A stretch of 64,000 nucleotides of DNA from positions 3,520,001 to 3,584,000 of the forward strand of contig NC_013960.1 of NCBI RefSeq assembly GCF_000024725.1, in the 5' to 3' direction. Source of the DNA: Nitrosococcus halophilus Nc 4. Its GTDB lineage: Bacteria > Pseudomonadota > Gammaproteobacteria > Nitrosococcales > Nitrosococcaceae. The notes beneath the pieces are model-generated. The model saw only the letters and a list, made by a program, of their open reading frames with translations. It was not told the DNA's origin and searched no databases. Of this stretch, positions 44,634 to 54,626 are shown in pieces. The position numbers and the translations under genes were made by a program. Position 1 is the stretch's first letter. Every line of letters starts with the position of its first letter.

Positions 44634-45266
44634 TCAAGCCTGGGTATCCACCCCAGGCGGGATTTGCTCACTCGGTTTAGAGACGACCACCATGGCCGGA
44701 CGTAACAGGCGGCCGTTTAAAACATAACCCTTGCGAACAACGATCAGTACGGTGTTAGGCGCAACCTCGTCGTTCTCCTGGGTCGATATAGCCTGGTGTA
44801 GTTCAGGATTAAAGGATTCGCCTTGAGGGTCTACGGTTTCAATGCCAAATCGGGTTGTGACTTCATCGAACATTTTGAGGATCAATTCGCTCCCTTCTCG
44901 CAAAGCAGCCACATCGGCATCTTCAGCCTGGGCCGCCGCCAACCCCATCTCTAGGCTATCCTTAACCGGCAACAGCTCCTGGGCAAACTTCTCCAAAGCA
45001 TACTTGCGGGCCTTCTCTAATTCCCGCTCATGGCGTCGACGCTGGTTTTCCAACTCGGCTCGTGCCCGGAGCAACTCGTTCCAATGCTCATCCGCTTTGG
45101 AGCGGGCATCCTCCAAAAGCCGTTGGATATCCTCCATCTCAGTGGTTTCCGGTGCCGACTCCTGGGCCTTTTCACCACCTTCGGTTGGCACCTCGGATTC
45201 TACAGGAGTTTCCGACTGCTCGGTTGCAATGTTGGTTTCCGGAGTAGTTTTCTCTTCGTTGGCCAT
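44634..45266 (-). CDS. grpE: nucleotide exchange factor GrpE
   Basis: Releases ADP from DnaK. About 210 residues: an acidic, disordered N-terminus rich in Glu/Thr, a long helix (WNELLRARAELENQRRRHER), and the C-terminal beta-domain with GVETVDPQGE-like and FNPELHQAIS strings. The ATG at 45266 with GGAG about ten bases upstream is preferred to the TTG at 45281. Between hrcA and dnaK. Confidence 0.95.
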   Translation of the reverse strand: MANEEKTTPETNIATEQSETPVESEVPTEGGEKAQESAPETTEMEDIQRLLEDARSKADEHWNELLRARAELENQRRRHERELEKARKYALEKFAQELLPVKDSLEMGLAAAQAEDADVAALREGSELILKMFDEVTTRFGIETVDPQGESFNPELHQAISTQENDEVAPNTVLIVVRKGYVLNGRLLRPAMVVVSKPSEQIPPGVDTQA

Positions 45267-45344
45267 ACCAATATTCTCCAAGTTGCTAGGGCCTGTTAAC
45301 AGGTCCTAGGGCTTCTACCTAAAACCACAACAGGTGGGGATGGT

Positions 45345-46394
45345 TTACCTCGGATTCAAGGCTGCGCCTAGTAATCGGGCGGTCACATCCACTAGAGAAA
45401 TCACCCGCTCATAATCCATTCGGGTAGGTCCAATCACCCCAAGCACCCCCAGCGCGCCTTCGGCAGAGCCATAACGGGCAGTGACCACGCTGCAATCGTC
45501 AAATACTTGGTAGCCAGATTCTTCACCAATAAAGATCTGGATCCCCCCGGCATGCAAACACTGATCTAATAGAAGCAGAATATCCTGCTTCTCATTGAAG
45601 GCATTAAATAATAAACGCAGGCGTTCTTTATCCGATAGATCCATATAATCTAACAGGTTAGTCTGTCCTGCGACCACACAATCTTCCACCTCTTTCTCAG
45701 AAAGAAAAACCTGTCTCGCCATCTCCACCGCTGTTCCCATAATTCGGTCCATATCTTCACGCACCTCGCTCATCTCGGCTAGGAGGTGCTCCCGAACCTC
45801 ATAAAAATCTTTCCCTTTAAAGATAGCGTTAAGGTAATTGGCCGCCTGCTGCAATTCCGAGTCTGAGTATGGACGGCTGGGATGGATAATACGGTTTTGC
45901 ACCTCTTGTTCATTCACCACTAAGATAGCGAGCACCCGATTTTCTGACAGTGGCAAGAACTCCACCTGGCGCAGCGCACAGCATTCTCGCCGTGGCACCA
46001 TCACCACCCCTGCAAAGCGGCTGATTTCGGACAATAATTGGGAAGCTGTGGTCAGCAGTGCCGGAGGTTCCGCCTCCACTTCAAACTGGGCCGCTAGCTC
46101 GCGAATGGTGTTGGCACCCAGCCTCTTAGGTCTCAGCAAAGCGTCAATAAAGAAACGATAACCTTTGACAGTAGGAACCCTTCCCGCCGAAGTATGGGGA
46201 GAAAACACCAACCCCAACTCTTCCAGATCGGCCATGACATTGCGAATAGTCGCTGGGCTAAGGTCCAATTGACACTCACGGGAAAGAGTCCGGGAACCCA
46301 CGGGTTCCCCGTCGCGGATATAACACTCTACCATGGCCTTGAGCAGATGCTGGGAGCGCTCGTTTAGCACTAATAGGCTATTGGATCGTGCCAT
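45345..46394 (-). CDS. hrcA: heat-inducible transcription repressor HrcA
   Basis: Represses heat-shock operons by binding CIRCE. 349 residues. The winged-helix N-terminus is ERSQHLLKAMVECYIRDGEPVGSRTL in outline, and SPATIRNVMADLEELG is the recognition part. A GAF-like middle and dimerisation segments follow. A perfect CIRCE operator lies 41 bases upstream of the start, implying autoregulation of hrcA-grpE-dnaK-dnaJ. HrcA is absent from enterobacteria, so this is a lineage marker. Confidence 0.96.
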   Translation of the reverse strand: MARSNSLLVLNERSQHLLKAMVECYIRDGEPVGSRTLSRECQLDLSPATIRNVMADLEELGLVFSPHTSAGRVPTVKGYRFFIDALLRPKRLGANTIRELAAQFEVEAEPPALLTTASQLLSEISRFAGVVMVPRRECCALRQVEFLPLSENRVLAILVVNEQEVQNRIIHPSRPYSDSELQQAANYLNAIFKGKDFYEVREHLLAEMSEVREDMDRIMGTAVEMARQVFLSEKEVEDCVVAGQTNLLDYMDLSDKERLRLLFNAFNEKQDILLLLDQCLHAGGIQIFIGEESGYQVFDDCSVVTARYGSAEGALGVLGVIGPTRMDYERVISLVDVTARLLGAALNPR

Positions 46395-46435
46395 AAACTA
46401 GACAACCCCTCTGCTACCTAAAGAAACTCCTCATA

Positions 46436-46462
46436 TTAGCACTCATGCCTACAGAGTGCTAA
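46436..46462. promoter_or_regulatory. CIRCE operator
   Basis: TTAGCACTC-N9-GAGTGCTAA is exact on both arms. It lies upstream of hrcA and overlaps the last four bases of dnaQ, so the hrcA operon promoter must lie close by. It is the binding site for HrcA. Confidence 0.96.
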
Positions 46463-47187
46463 TCTGGCGACTCAATTTGATGCCACAAACAAGCACCGCC
46501 ACTCACCTTATCAATAGCGGCAAGACGGGCCTGATGGGCCGACCGCTCTTCTTCGCTTGCCCGCACCACTTTAAGGGGCGGCCGCTTAGCCGCGACGGGC
46601 CGATATTTCCCCTCTCCCGGTTGAGACTGGCTGTCCTCGCCACCATACCCTCGCAGGCTTAAACTGGCTTGACCCCCAGTCATGGCCAAATACACTCCAG
46701 CCAAGATTTCCGCATCCAAGAGAGCGCCGTGTAAATCCCGCCGGGAGTTATCCACCCCATAGCGCTTGCAGAGGGCATCTAGACTGTTTTTCTGGCCTGG
46801 ATGACGTTGCCGCGCTAGGACCAACGTATCCAGCACCTGACAGTAGAGACTTACTTTTCCCCACTGAGACCCCAATAAGCTCAACTCATGATCCAGAAAA
46901 CCCACATCGAAAGGGGCATTATGGATGACCAATTCCGCCTCTCTAATAAAAGCTAAAAATTCCTCGGCAACCTCCACAAAACGTGGCTTATCCGATAAAA
47001 ACTCATTGCTCAAGCCGTGGACTTTCAAAGCCCCTTCATCCACCCGCCGCTCCGGGTTTAGATAGCAATGAAAAGTCTGCCCCGTACGGCGTCGATTGAT
47101 CAGTTCAACCCCCCCAATTTCAATGATTCGATGTCCCTCTTTAGGCTCCAGCCCGGTGGTCTCAGTATCGAGTATAATTTGCCTCAT
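46459..47187 (-). CDS. dnaQ: DNA polymerase III epsilon subunit (proofreading)
   Basis: 3'-to-5' exonuclease of the replicase core, 242 residues. Exo I is ILDTETTGLEPKEGHRIIEI, Exo II HNAPFDVGFLDHEL, Exo III HGALLDAEILAGVYLAM. The C-terminal tail (about residues 180-242) should bind the alpha subunit. The ATG at 47187 shares a base with the rnhA stop (TGATG), so the two are coupled. The stop codon lies inside the CIRCE operator. Confidence 0.95.
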   Translation of the reverse strand: MRQIILDTETTGLEPKEGHRIIEIGGVELINRRRTGQTFHCYLNPERRVDEGALKVHGLSNEFLSDKPRFVEVAEEFLAFIREAELVIHNAPFDVGFLDHELSLLGSQWGKVSLYCQVLDTLVLARQRHPGQKNSLDALCKRYGVDNSRRDLHGALLDAEILAGVYLAMTGGQASLSLRGYGGEDSQSQPGEGKYRPVAAKRPPLKVVRASEEERSAHQARLAAIDKVSGGACLWHQIESPD

Positions 47188-47630
47188 CAACCTTCCTCCA
47201 ATTCGGTAATGGCCTTCCGGGCCAAGGCATCAGCCCGCTCGTTTTCTGGATGCCCCTCATGTCCCCGGACCCAAAACCATTCGACCTGATGGGGGGCGAC
47301 AGCCCGTTCCAGGCGCTGCCATAGATCTCTGTTCTTCACTGGCTGCCGATTGGCCGTTTTCCAACCACGCTGCTTCCAACGGGGCATCCAGCAGGTAATT
47401 CCCTGGCGCAGATATTGGGAGTCCGTCGTCAGTCGGACTCGACAGGGTCGCTTGAGGGATTCTAGGGCTTGGATCGCTGCCATCAACTCCATCCGATTAT
47501 TAGTCGTCCTTGTCTCCATCCCCGACAGGGTTTTTTCTCGTCCCCGGTAGCGCAGCAGGGCCCCCCACCCCCCAGGGCCAGGATTTCCACGGCACGCTCC
47601 GTCGGTAAAAATCTCCACAGCCTCAGTCAC
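47187..47630 (-). CDS. rnhA: ribonuclease HI
   Basis: Degrades RNA in RNA-DNA hybrids. 147 residues. Active-site residues are in [37 protein letters not shown] and [12 protein letters not shown]. It starts at a GTG that overlaps the methyltransferase gene by eight bases. The methyltransferase-rnhA-dnaQ order equals yafS-rnhA-dnaQ known from enterobacteria, although there rnhA and dnaQ are divergent. Confidence 0.96.
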   Translation of the reverse strand: MTEAVEIFTDGACRGNPGPGGWGALLRYRGREKTLSGMETRTTNNRMELMAAIQALESLKRPCRVRLTTDSQYLRQGITCWMPRWKQRGWKTANRQPVKNRDLWQRLERAVAPHQVEWFWVRGHEGHPENERADALARKAITELEEG

Positions 47631-48429
47631 GGATACGCTCCCGGGCCGTGGGTTCCGCCAGACCAGGTATTTCCAAGCCTTCTTCCTTACGCCAGAGAGG
47701 GTCCACCGGATTCAAACGCATCACTTGCTTTTTGGCCACCACCAAATAGCCTCCCGCCAGAAATGGCCACCAGCGCTGCCCTACCCCCTCCAAAAAACGC
47801 AATCGCCGCATCAGCCGTGGATGCTGCAAGGGGGGGCGAAATAAAAAATAGCGCAATTCCACCGTTTCAAAACCCAATAGCGCCAACCAATCCCGGAGAC
47901 GGGTGAGACTATAGAAACGCCCACACCAGGGCACCTGCCCCCACCGCCATAAAAAAAGCCGCCAAAGCCCCCATAAGCTCCAGGGATTGAAGCCTAAAAC
48001 CACTAAGGTGCCATAAGGGACCAGTACCCGTTGGACTTCTCGCAACACCTGGTGGGGATTAGCCTCATACTCCAATACATGGGGCAGGACCATCCCATCA
48101 ACGGTCGCGCTGGCAAAGGGCAAAGTATCCGCTCGGGACAATAGACTGGGGGGCTGGGCCTCTGACCAGGTCCCCGTTTCCAATACCACCTGATGCCAAA
48201 TGCGGCTGGAAGAGAGCAAATCCGTTCCTTTGCGCACGGCACCTAGCTGAACCAAATGGTAACCAAAGAGACCCGGTAGAATTCTCTCCAGCTCCGCCCG
48301 TTCGGTTTTCAGCAAACGCCGGCCTAAGGGCTTCTCCAACCAGGCGCAAAAAGCTTGACGGGAAGGATAATCCCGCTTCTGTGACGAACTCTTTGCCTTA
48401 GGCCAGATCGGCTCAAAGGTAAGCATCAT
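47623..48429 (-). CDS. class I SAM-dependent methyltransferase, YafS-like
   Basis: 268 residues of the Methyltransf_11 type. The core is weakly conserved: [17 protein letters not shown], then [21 protein letters not shown] (motif around the post-I acidic loop), then [22 protein letters not shown] basic C-terminal tail follows. Substrate unknown. The position next to rnhA fits E. coli YafS. It overlaps rnhA by eight bases and has GGGAG upstream of tandem ATG codons. Confidence 0.8.
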   Translation of the reverse strand: MMLTFEPIWPKAKSSSQKRDYPSRQAFCAWLEKPLGRRLLKTERAELERILPGLFGYHLVQLGAVRKGTDLLSSSRIWHQVVLETGTWSEAQPPSLLSRADTLPFASATVDGMVLPHVLEYEANPHQVLREVQRVLVPYGTLVVLGFNPWSLWGLWRLFLWRWGQVPWCGRFYSLTRLRDWLALLGFETVELRYFLFRPPLQHPRLMRRLRFLEGVGQRWWPFLAGGYLVVAKKQVMRLNPVDPLWRKEEGLEIPGLAEPTARERIRD

Positions 48430-48583
48430 TCAATACTCCCTTCTAAAATGAGAACCTGTGGGGCAACTTAACCTCTATTATTATTGCACCCTAATCGCAT
48501 ACTATTAAGTGATTAAGATTAAAACGACTACCGTCCCAGAGGACTGCTACACTTTCACTAAACTCAATAACAGGAGATCAGCC

Positions 48584-49225
48584 ATGGAGGAAGCTGTCAG
48601 CACCCGTGATATCATCCTTGATGCCGCCTTGGAACTGGCTGAAGAAACTTCCTGGGAGAATGTGCGCCTGCACCATATTGCCCAACGGACAGGTCTAAGC
48701 TTGAATCACATTCGCCAATACTTCAGGGAAAAAGAAGAATTGGTGGATGCCTGGCTAGACCGAGCCGATCAGGCGATGCTGGAGGAAACAAGCCGCCCTT
48801 ACTTTCCCGCCATTTCTCCCCGGGAGCGACTCAACCGCCTATTTATGGCCTGGTTAGAAGCCCTTTCCCCCCATCGCCAAGTGATGCGCCAAATGGTTTT
48901 CAATCGGCTTGAACCGGGGCATTTACACATGCAACTCGCAAGCCTATTACGTATCAGCCGCACCGTGCAATGGGCTCGCGAGGCCGCCCAGCGGGATCAA
49001 ACCTTTATGTTTCGGGCGCTAGATGAAACCGCCTTGACCTCCATCTATCTCATTACCTTTCTCTGCTGGCTGAACGATTCCACCGAATATCACCGGCGAA
49101 CCCGCCGGTTACTGGATAGAATCCTCCGCACAGGCGAGATCATAGGGTCGCTCAAGCCCCCGTTTTTACGGTCAAAAAAGCAGGAACAAAGTTTCACCGA
49201 TACCCCCTTCCCCAGCGGTCCTTGA
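48584..49225 (+). CDS. TetR-family regulator (COQ9-like C-terminal part possible)
   Basis: 213 residues. The N-terminal helix-turn-helix reads STRDIILDAALELAEETSWE, then LHHIAQRTGLSLNHIRQYFREKEELVDAWLDRA, the usual TetR pattern. The C-terminal part (RLNRLFMAWLEALSPHRQVMRQM) also resembles the COQ9/RpsU-divergent family, which shares this fold. The ATG at 48584 has AGGAGA upstream; the longer frame from 48509 lacks a site. It is divergent from the methyltransferase gene. Target unknown. Confidence 0.75.
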   Translation: MEEAVSTRDIILDAALELAEETSWENVRLHHIAQRTGLSLNHIRQYFREKEELVDAWLDRADQAMLEETSRPYFPAISPRERLNRLFMAWLEALSPHRQVMRQMVFNRLEPGHLHMQLASLLRISRTVQWAREAAQRDQTFMFRALDETALTSIYLITFLCWLNDSTEYHRRTRRLLDRILRTGEIIGSLKPPFLRSKKQEQSFTDTPFPSGP

Positions 49226-49295
49226 GAACCTAAGAAGAAGAGAACCCCAAAAAATTTTCCCCTATGCAGTGAAATTGAGTCAATTAATCAATTAA

Positions 49296-50345
49296 ATGGA
49301 CACCCTGACCCATGCCTTGAGCGGTACCCTGCTGGCGCGGGCCACGGCCCCTTCCCAGCGCCACCAGGACCCACTTGCGCTAGGAGAACGGGTCCTGGTG
49401 GGAACCTTGGCCGCGGCCTTTCCCGATAGCGATTTTATTCTCCGCTGGGTCACCGACTTGCTCACCTACCTTAATTGGCATCGGGGCATCACCCATTCCG
49501 TGATCATGCTCCCCTTCTGGGGAATGTTACTGGCCACCTTGTTTTGGTGGTTTGGAGGAAAACAAAAACCCTGGCGGGCCTATTTGGGGGTATCCCTATT
49601 AGGGCTCAGTATTCATATCGCCGGGGATCTCATCACCGCCTATGGCACCCAAATCCTCGCTCCCCTTTCAAATTACAAAGCGGCTTGGCCCACCACTTTT
49701 GTCATCGACCCCTGGTTTACCGGTATCATCGTCATGGGATTATTAGGCAGTTGGTATTGGCGTCGCTCCCGCCTGCCAGCGATGGCAGGCTTAGCCCTCC
49801 TGGTGACCTATGTGGGCTTTCAGGGGATACTTCGAACTCAGGCATTGGCCCTAGGGGATGAATATGCGCGCCAGCAATCCCTGACCACGATTCAAGTCCA
49901 TGCCTTGCCTCAACCCCTGTCCCCTTTTAACTGGAAAATTGTGGTGGTAACACCCCAGGAGTATTACCTCAGTCAAGTCAACCTGCTACGCAAGCAACTT
50001 GCCGTTCCCGCTTCACCCAATCCCCCTTTTTGGGTTCGCCTCTATACGGCCTACCCGCCACCGGCAGCCATGCGATGGGCTCAATACCGGCTTTACGGAA
50101 ATCCTGATCAGGAAACCCTGGCCCGCACTGTTTGGCACCAAGAGGCCCTGCAAGGCTACCGCCGGTTTGCTTTATTGCCGGCCCTCTATGCCATCGATCG
50201 GGGGGCCGACCATCTGTGTGTTTGGTTCGTGGACTTGCGTTTTACCCTTCCCAGCCTCACTCCACCCTTCCGCTACGGGGGATGCCGTCAAGAAAACGAC
50301 TCCAGCTGGAAATTGCGCCAATTACTTGGAAATCTCGGCTCTTAG
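49296..50345 (+). CDS. DUF457/YdjM-family membrane-bound metal-dependent hydrolase
   Basis: 349 residues starting MDTLTHALSGTLLARA, the family signature. DSDFILRW and HRGITHSV supply Asp and His residues likely to bind metal, followed by HIAGDLITAYGTQILAPLS. Several membrane helices span about residues 70-190; the last ~150 residues look extracytoplasmic. Enzyme activity in the family is predicted, not proven to my knowledge. The gene overlaps the convergent dehydrogenase gene by four bases at the stop codons. Confidence 0.85.
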   Translation: MDTLTHALSGTLLARATAPSQRHQDPLALGERVLVGTLAAAFPDSDFILRWVTDLLTYLNWHRGITHSVIMLPFWGMLLATLFWWFGGKQKPWRAYLGVSLLGLSIHIAGDLITAYGTQILAPLSNYKAAWPTTFVIDPWFTGIIVMGLLGSWYWRRSRLPAMAGLALLVTYVGFQGILRTQALALGDEYARQQSLTTIQVHALPQPLSPFNWKIVVVTPQEYYLSQVNLLRKQLAVPASPNPPFWVRLYTAYPPPAAMRWAQYRLYGNPDQETLARTVWHQEALQGYRRFALLPALYAIDRGADHLCVWFVDLRFTLPSLTPPFRYGGCRQENDSSWKLRQLLGNLGS

Positions 50346-51337
50346 CCACTGATACTGCACCCCGAGACTTCCCCCTCTAGGCGCAAACTGCCGGTCAACT
50401 GCGCCACTGTAGCCACTTCATGGCGCTTGAGATAATCCACGATTCCCCCGTTAATTTTGGAGCAAAGGAGGGGATCATAAAACAAGGCCGTGCCTACCCC
50501 CACGGTAGTCGCACCCGCAATCAGAAATTCCAGGGCATCCTCACTTGAGGCCACCCCCCCTTGGCCAATAATCGGAATACCATGCTGCCGACATACCTGA
50601 TAGACCTGGCGCACTTTGAGTAAGGCAATCGGCTTTATGGCGGGTCCCGATACCCCCCCTTGAATATTCCCAAGCAGGGGAGTTCGCTGCTCTATATCAA
50701 TAGCCATTCCCATCAGGGTATTAATGACGGCAAAGGCATCCGTTCCTGCCTCAATGCAGCGGCGGGCATTTTCTTCAATCGAGGTTTGGTTAGGGGAAAG
50801 CTTGGTGATTAGAGGTTTGTGGGTCACCTTGCGGCAAGCCTCCACCACCCGCGCCGACATATCGGGATCATTGCCAAAAGCAACCCCCCCTTCTTTTACA
50901 TTAGGGCAGGAAATATTGATCTCAATAGCATCGATAGGAGAATCGTCAAAGCCGCGGGTAACCTCCACATACTCTTCAACGGTGGAACCGGAAACATTGG
51001 CAATATACCGGGTCTCGGTGAAATCCAACTCTGGTAGAATATGCTTGACCACATAATCCACACCGGGGTTTTGCAAACCAATGGCATTAAGCATCCCCAT
51101 AGGCGTTTCATAAATCCGATGGGGTCGATTTCCCAAGCGAGGAGCTGCCGTTGTCCCCTTGAGGCACACCGCGCCCACCTCCCGGTTAGAGAAACCCGCC
51201 ACCCGCGTGTATTCTTCCCCAAAGCCGACACAACCTGAAAGTAACACCAATGGACTTTGTAACCCCAGCCCACAAAAATCAACTTTCAATCTTGCCCGAT
51301 CGGCCTCGCTTAACTCAGTAGTTAATGTCGCCACCAT
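50342..51337 (-). CDS. dihydroorotate dehydrogenase, class 1 type
   Basis: FMN-dependent TIM-barrel enzyme, 331 residues. Features are DFCGLGLQSPLVLLSGCVG, the catalytic cysteine in EINISCPNV (class 1, whereas class 2 enzymes have Ser), KLSPNQTSIEENARRC, and the FMN phosphate segments GQGGVASSEDALEFL and GATTVGVGTALF. The style is that of class 1B PyrD or related dehydrogenases. No pyrK electron-transfer partner is adjacent. Pyrimidine synthesis is the likely role, but a related substrate cannot be excluded. Confidence 0.82.
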   Translation of the reverse strand: MVATLTTELSEADRARLKVDFCGLGLQSPLVLLSGCVGFGEEYTRVAGFSNREVGAVCLKGTTAAPRLGNRPHRIYETPMGMLNAIGLQNPGVDYVVKHILPELDFTETRYIANVSGSTVEEYVEVTRGFDDSPIDAIEINISCPNVKEGGVAFGNDPDMSARVVEACRKVTHKPLITKLSPNQTSIEENARRCIEAGTDAFAVINTLMGMAIDIEQRTPLLGNIQGGVSGPAIKPIALLKVRQVYQVCRQHGIPIIGQGGVASSEDALEFLIAGATTVGVGTALFYDPLLCSKINGGIVDYLKRHEVATVAQLTGSLRLEGEVSGCSISG

Positions 51338-51353
51338 TTTTTACTACGCCGCA

Positions 51354-51869
51354 ATGTTTCATATCGTGCTATTTGAACCTGAAATTCCACCCAATACGGG
51401 TAATATCATACGCCTTTGTGCCAATACGGGCGCTCATCTTCACTTAATTCAACCGTTGGGCTTCGATCTCGACGATAGACGGTTGCGCCGCGCCGGCTTG
51501 GACTACCATGAATGGGCCAGGGTTAAGGTTCATCCAAGCCTGGAGCATTTTTCAAGGCGGGTCCAGCCTCGGCAGGTATGGGCCTGCTCTAGCCGCGGAC
51601 AGCAACCTTATGATAAAGCCCATTTCCATCCGGGTGACGCTCTCTTATTTGGCCCCGAAACCCGCGGCCTCCCACGGAAACTCCTGAATACCCTGTCTCC
51701 AAAGCAGGTGCTGCGAATTCCCATGCTCCCCGCTAGCCGCAGTCTTAATCTTTCCAACGCGGTTGCGGTGGTGCTCTATGAAGCTTGGCGACAGCACAAC
51801 TTTCCCGGGAGCAGGGATGCCGGCGAAGTAGCGCCAGAGCCTCATGGGGACCTCATCTCTAACGGGTAA
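51354..51869 (+). CDS. trmL: tRNA (cytidine(34)-2'-O)-methyltransferase TrmL
   Basis: SPOUT methyltransferase that methylates the wobble ribose of tRNA-Leu species. 171 residues. Motifs are FEPEIPPNTGNIIRLCANTG, LLFGPETRGLP and the trefoil-knot segment LPASRSLNLSNAVAVVLYEAW. The ATG at 51354 gives the classical N-terminus MFHIVLFEPEIPPNTGN; the open frame upstream overlaps the divergent dehydrogenase gene and is rejected. Convergent with hemF. Confidence 0.95.
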   Translation: MFHIVLFEPEIPPNTGNIIRLCANTGAHLHLIQPLGFDLDDRRLRRAGLDYHEWARVKVHPSLEHFSRRVQPRQVWACSSRGQQPYDKAHFHPGDALLFGPETRGLPRKLLNTLSPKQVLRIPMLPASRSLNLSNAVAVVLYEAWRQHNFPGSRDAGEVAPEPHGDLISNG

Positions 51870-51900
51870 AGCGTCCCTGTTCACCGCTTCGGACGGCAGC

Positions 51901-52917
<1,017 letters not shown>

Positions 52918-52952
52918 CTATAGCGGTTCCCATTTAGGTGGAACTTCATTGG

Positions 52953-53050
52953 GCTTGGGGTCAGCGTAACCAGACCGTCGGCGGCAGGGACGCCGACGTC
53001 GAGCTTCCAAGGACGGATTGACAGCGTGTCTGGCCACGCCTACCCCAAGC
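52953..53050. repeat. 98-base imperfect palindrome with inner hairpin
   Basis: Between hemF and tsaC. The outer arms are GCTTGGGGT (52953-52961) and ACCCCAAGC (53042-53050). A GCGT/ACGC step and CCAGAC/GTCTGG (52970-52975, 53028-53033) follow, then an inner perfect hairpin CGTCGGCG/CGCCGACG (52976-52983, 52991-52998). Nineteen of the left-arm bases pair in order with the right arm. It has the look of a folded RNA element or a dispersed palindromic repeat. No T-run and no coding content. Identity unknown. Confidence 0.6.
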
Positions 53051-53100
53051 GCCTTAGGTCTCATTTAAACGAAAAATACTATAAAAAAACTTACCTCGCT

Positions 53101-53661
53101 TCATCGAATCCGCTGTCCCGTTCTCCCATCGCGGATCTCACTGGGGCCAGCCCGCCGCCCTATTGCACCTGGGAGAATATAGTCGATGCCAGCGCCCAAG
53201 GATCTACGAACCTGTAAGGTCGTGCGCGCCGGGGGACGTCCAGCGCGGTTGGCGCTGGTGGAGACAATGGCAGACCCCACCCTTTGACAGAGGCATGCCG
53301 CCAGGGGGTGAGCGGTAACCCGAACAGCCAGGGTATCATGCCGACCTCTCAACCAGCGGGGAACATCCGCCCGAGCGGGCAATAACCAAGTGACCGGCCC
53401 CGGCCAAGTCCCTTCAAGACGGGCCCGAATTTGAGCCGTTAAGGGCAACAAATAAGATTGTAATTGGGCAAAATCAGCCGCAATCAAAATTAAGCCCTTA
53501 TCGACAGAACGCCCCTTAAGCTTAAGGATACGCTCAACGGCTGCCCCTTGCAGGGGATCACAACCCAGGCCAAACACCCCCTCCGTCGGATAAGCGACAA
53601 CGCCGCCCCCATGAATCATGCGGGCGGCTAATCGCACCGGCCAACTGGGGCATGACCTCAC
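53101..53661 (-). CDS. tsaC: threonylcarbamoyl-AMP synthase TsaC
   Basis: First step of t6A tRNA modification, 186 residues. Features are AYPTEGVFGLGCDP, LKGRSVDKGLILIA (substrate-binding Lys/Arg/Ser), WPGPVTWLLPA and the IVSTSANRAG motif. The start is a GTG six bases after the prkB stop, so it is cotranscribed with phosphoribulokinase. TsaE of the same pathway is at 13.5 kb. Confidence 0.94.
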   Translation of the reverse strand: MRSCPSWPVRLAARMIHGGGVVAYPTEGVFGLGCDPLQGAAVERILKLKGRSVDKGLILIAADFAQLQSYLLPLTAQIRARLEGTWPGPVTWLLPARADVPRWLRGRHDTLAVRVTAHPLAACLCQRVGSAIVSTSANRAGRPPARTTLQVRRSLGAGIDYILPGAIGRRAGPSEIRDGRTGQRIR

Positions 53662-53667
53662 AAATTC

Positions 53668-54540
53668 TTAACCCCGGGCGCGTTTTTTCTCCATCATGTC
53701 GTGGATAATCGGCGTGAGCACAATCTCCATGGCAAGCCCCATTTTACCGCCAGGCACGACCAGGGTATTGGGCCGGGACATAAACGAATCTTTGAGCATA
53801 CTTAAATAATAGGGGAAATCCGCCATATGGGGATCCCGGAAGCGAATCACCACATTGCTTTCATCCGGCGTTGGAATATCCCGGGCGATGAAAGGGTTGG
53901 AGGTATCCACCAAAGGCACCCGCTGAAAATTAATATGGGCACGGGAGAATTGAGGGCAGATATAGTGCACGTAATCCGGCATGCGCTTGAGAATAATCTG
54001 GACGACCGCCTCGGAAGAATAGCCCCGATTGAGGCAATCCCGATGAATTTTCTGGATCCACTCCAGGTTCACTACCGGCACTACTCCCACCAACAAATCC
54101 ACATACTGGGCCACATTAACCTGATCCGTCACCGCACCGCCATGGAGCCCCTCATAAAAGAGCAAATGGCTGTCCGGATCAATAGGCTCCCAGGGCGTAA
54201 AGGTCCCTGGGGCCTGGCCATAGGGTTCACCCTCTTCCTCGCTGTGAATATAGAGGCGCTTTTTCCCAGTGCCACGTTCGGAGTATTCACGGAACAAGGC
54301 CTCTAGCTTATCTAATTCATTGGCTTCCGGCCCAAAATGAGTCAGGATCTTCCCCTGCTCCTCATATTCCGCGACCTTTTCCTTCATGGCCTGGCGATCA
54401 TAGCGATGGAAACTATCGCCTTCGATCACCACAGGCTTGATGCCTTCCCGCCGAAACATATCGCTGAAAGCATGCTTAACCGTAGATGTGCCTGCTCCGG
54501 ACGAGCCAGTCACAGCGACAATAGGATGTGCTACGGACAT
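53668..54540 (-). CDS. prkB: phosphoribulokinase
   Basis: Makes ribulose-1,5-bisphosphate, the substrate of both RuBisCO enzymes. 290 residues, the proteobacterial (class I) size. The P-loop is GSSGAGTSTVKHAF. Other segments are VIEGDSFHRYDR, HFGPEANELDKLEALF and YEGLHGGAVTDQVNVAQYVDL. It stands about 13 kb from the Calvin cluster and 21-30 kb from the RuBisCO operons, in front of tsaC. GAGG lies upstream of the ATG. Confidence 0.96.
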   Translation of the reverse strand: MSVAHPIVAVTGSSGAGTSTVKHAFSDMFRREGIKPVVIEGDSFHRYDRQAMKEKVAEYEEQGKILTHFGPEANELDKLEALFREYSERGTGKKRLYIHSEEEGEPYGQAPGTFTPWEPIDPDSHLLFYEGLHGGAVTDQVNVAQYVDLLVGVVPVVNLEWIQKIHRDCLNRGYSSEAVVQIILKRMPDYVHYICPQFSRAHINFQRVPLVDTSNPFIARDIPTPDESNVVIRFRDPHMADFPYYLSMLKDSFMSRPNTLVVPGGKMGLAMEIVLTPIIHDMMEKKRARG

Positions 54541-54626
54541 GTGTCCCTCCTCAATGCTAATTGGATTGCTTTTGATTGAACTGAAATAATTGGAAATTTA
54601 TGCTTGCAGAAAGGCCCTGCCCCTGG

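Noticed and set aside
52953-53050. Integron attC site
   Set aside because: Folded shape is similar, but the needed RYYYAAC and GTTRRRY core sites are not present at the ends and no integrase or cassette array is near.
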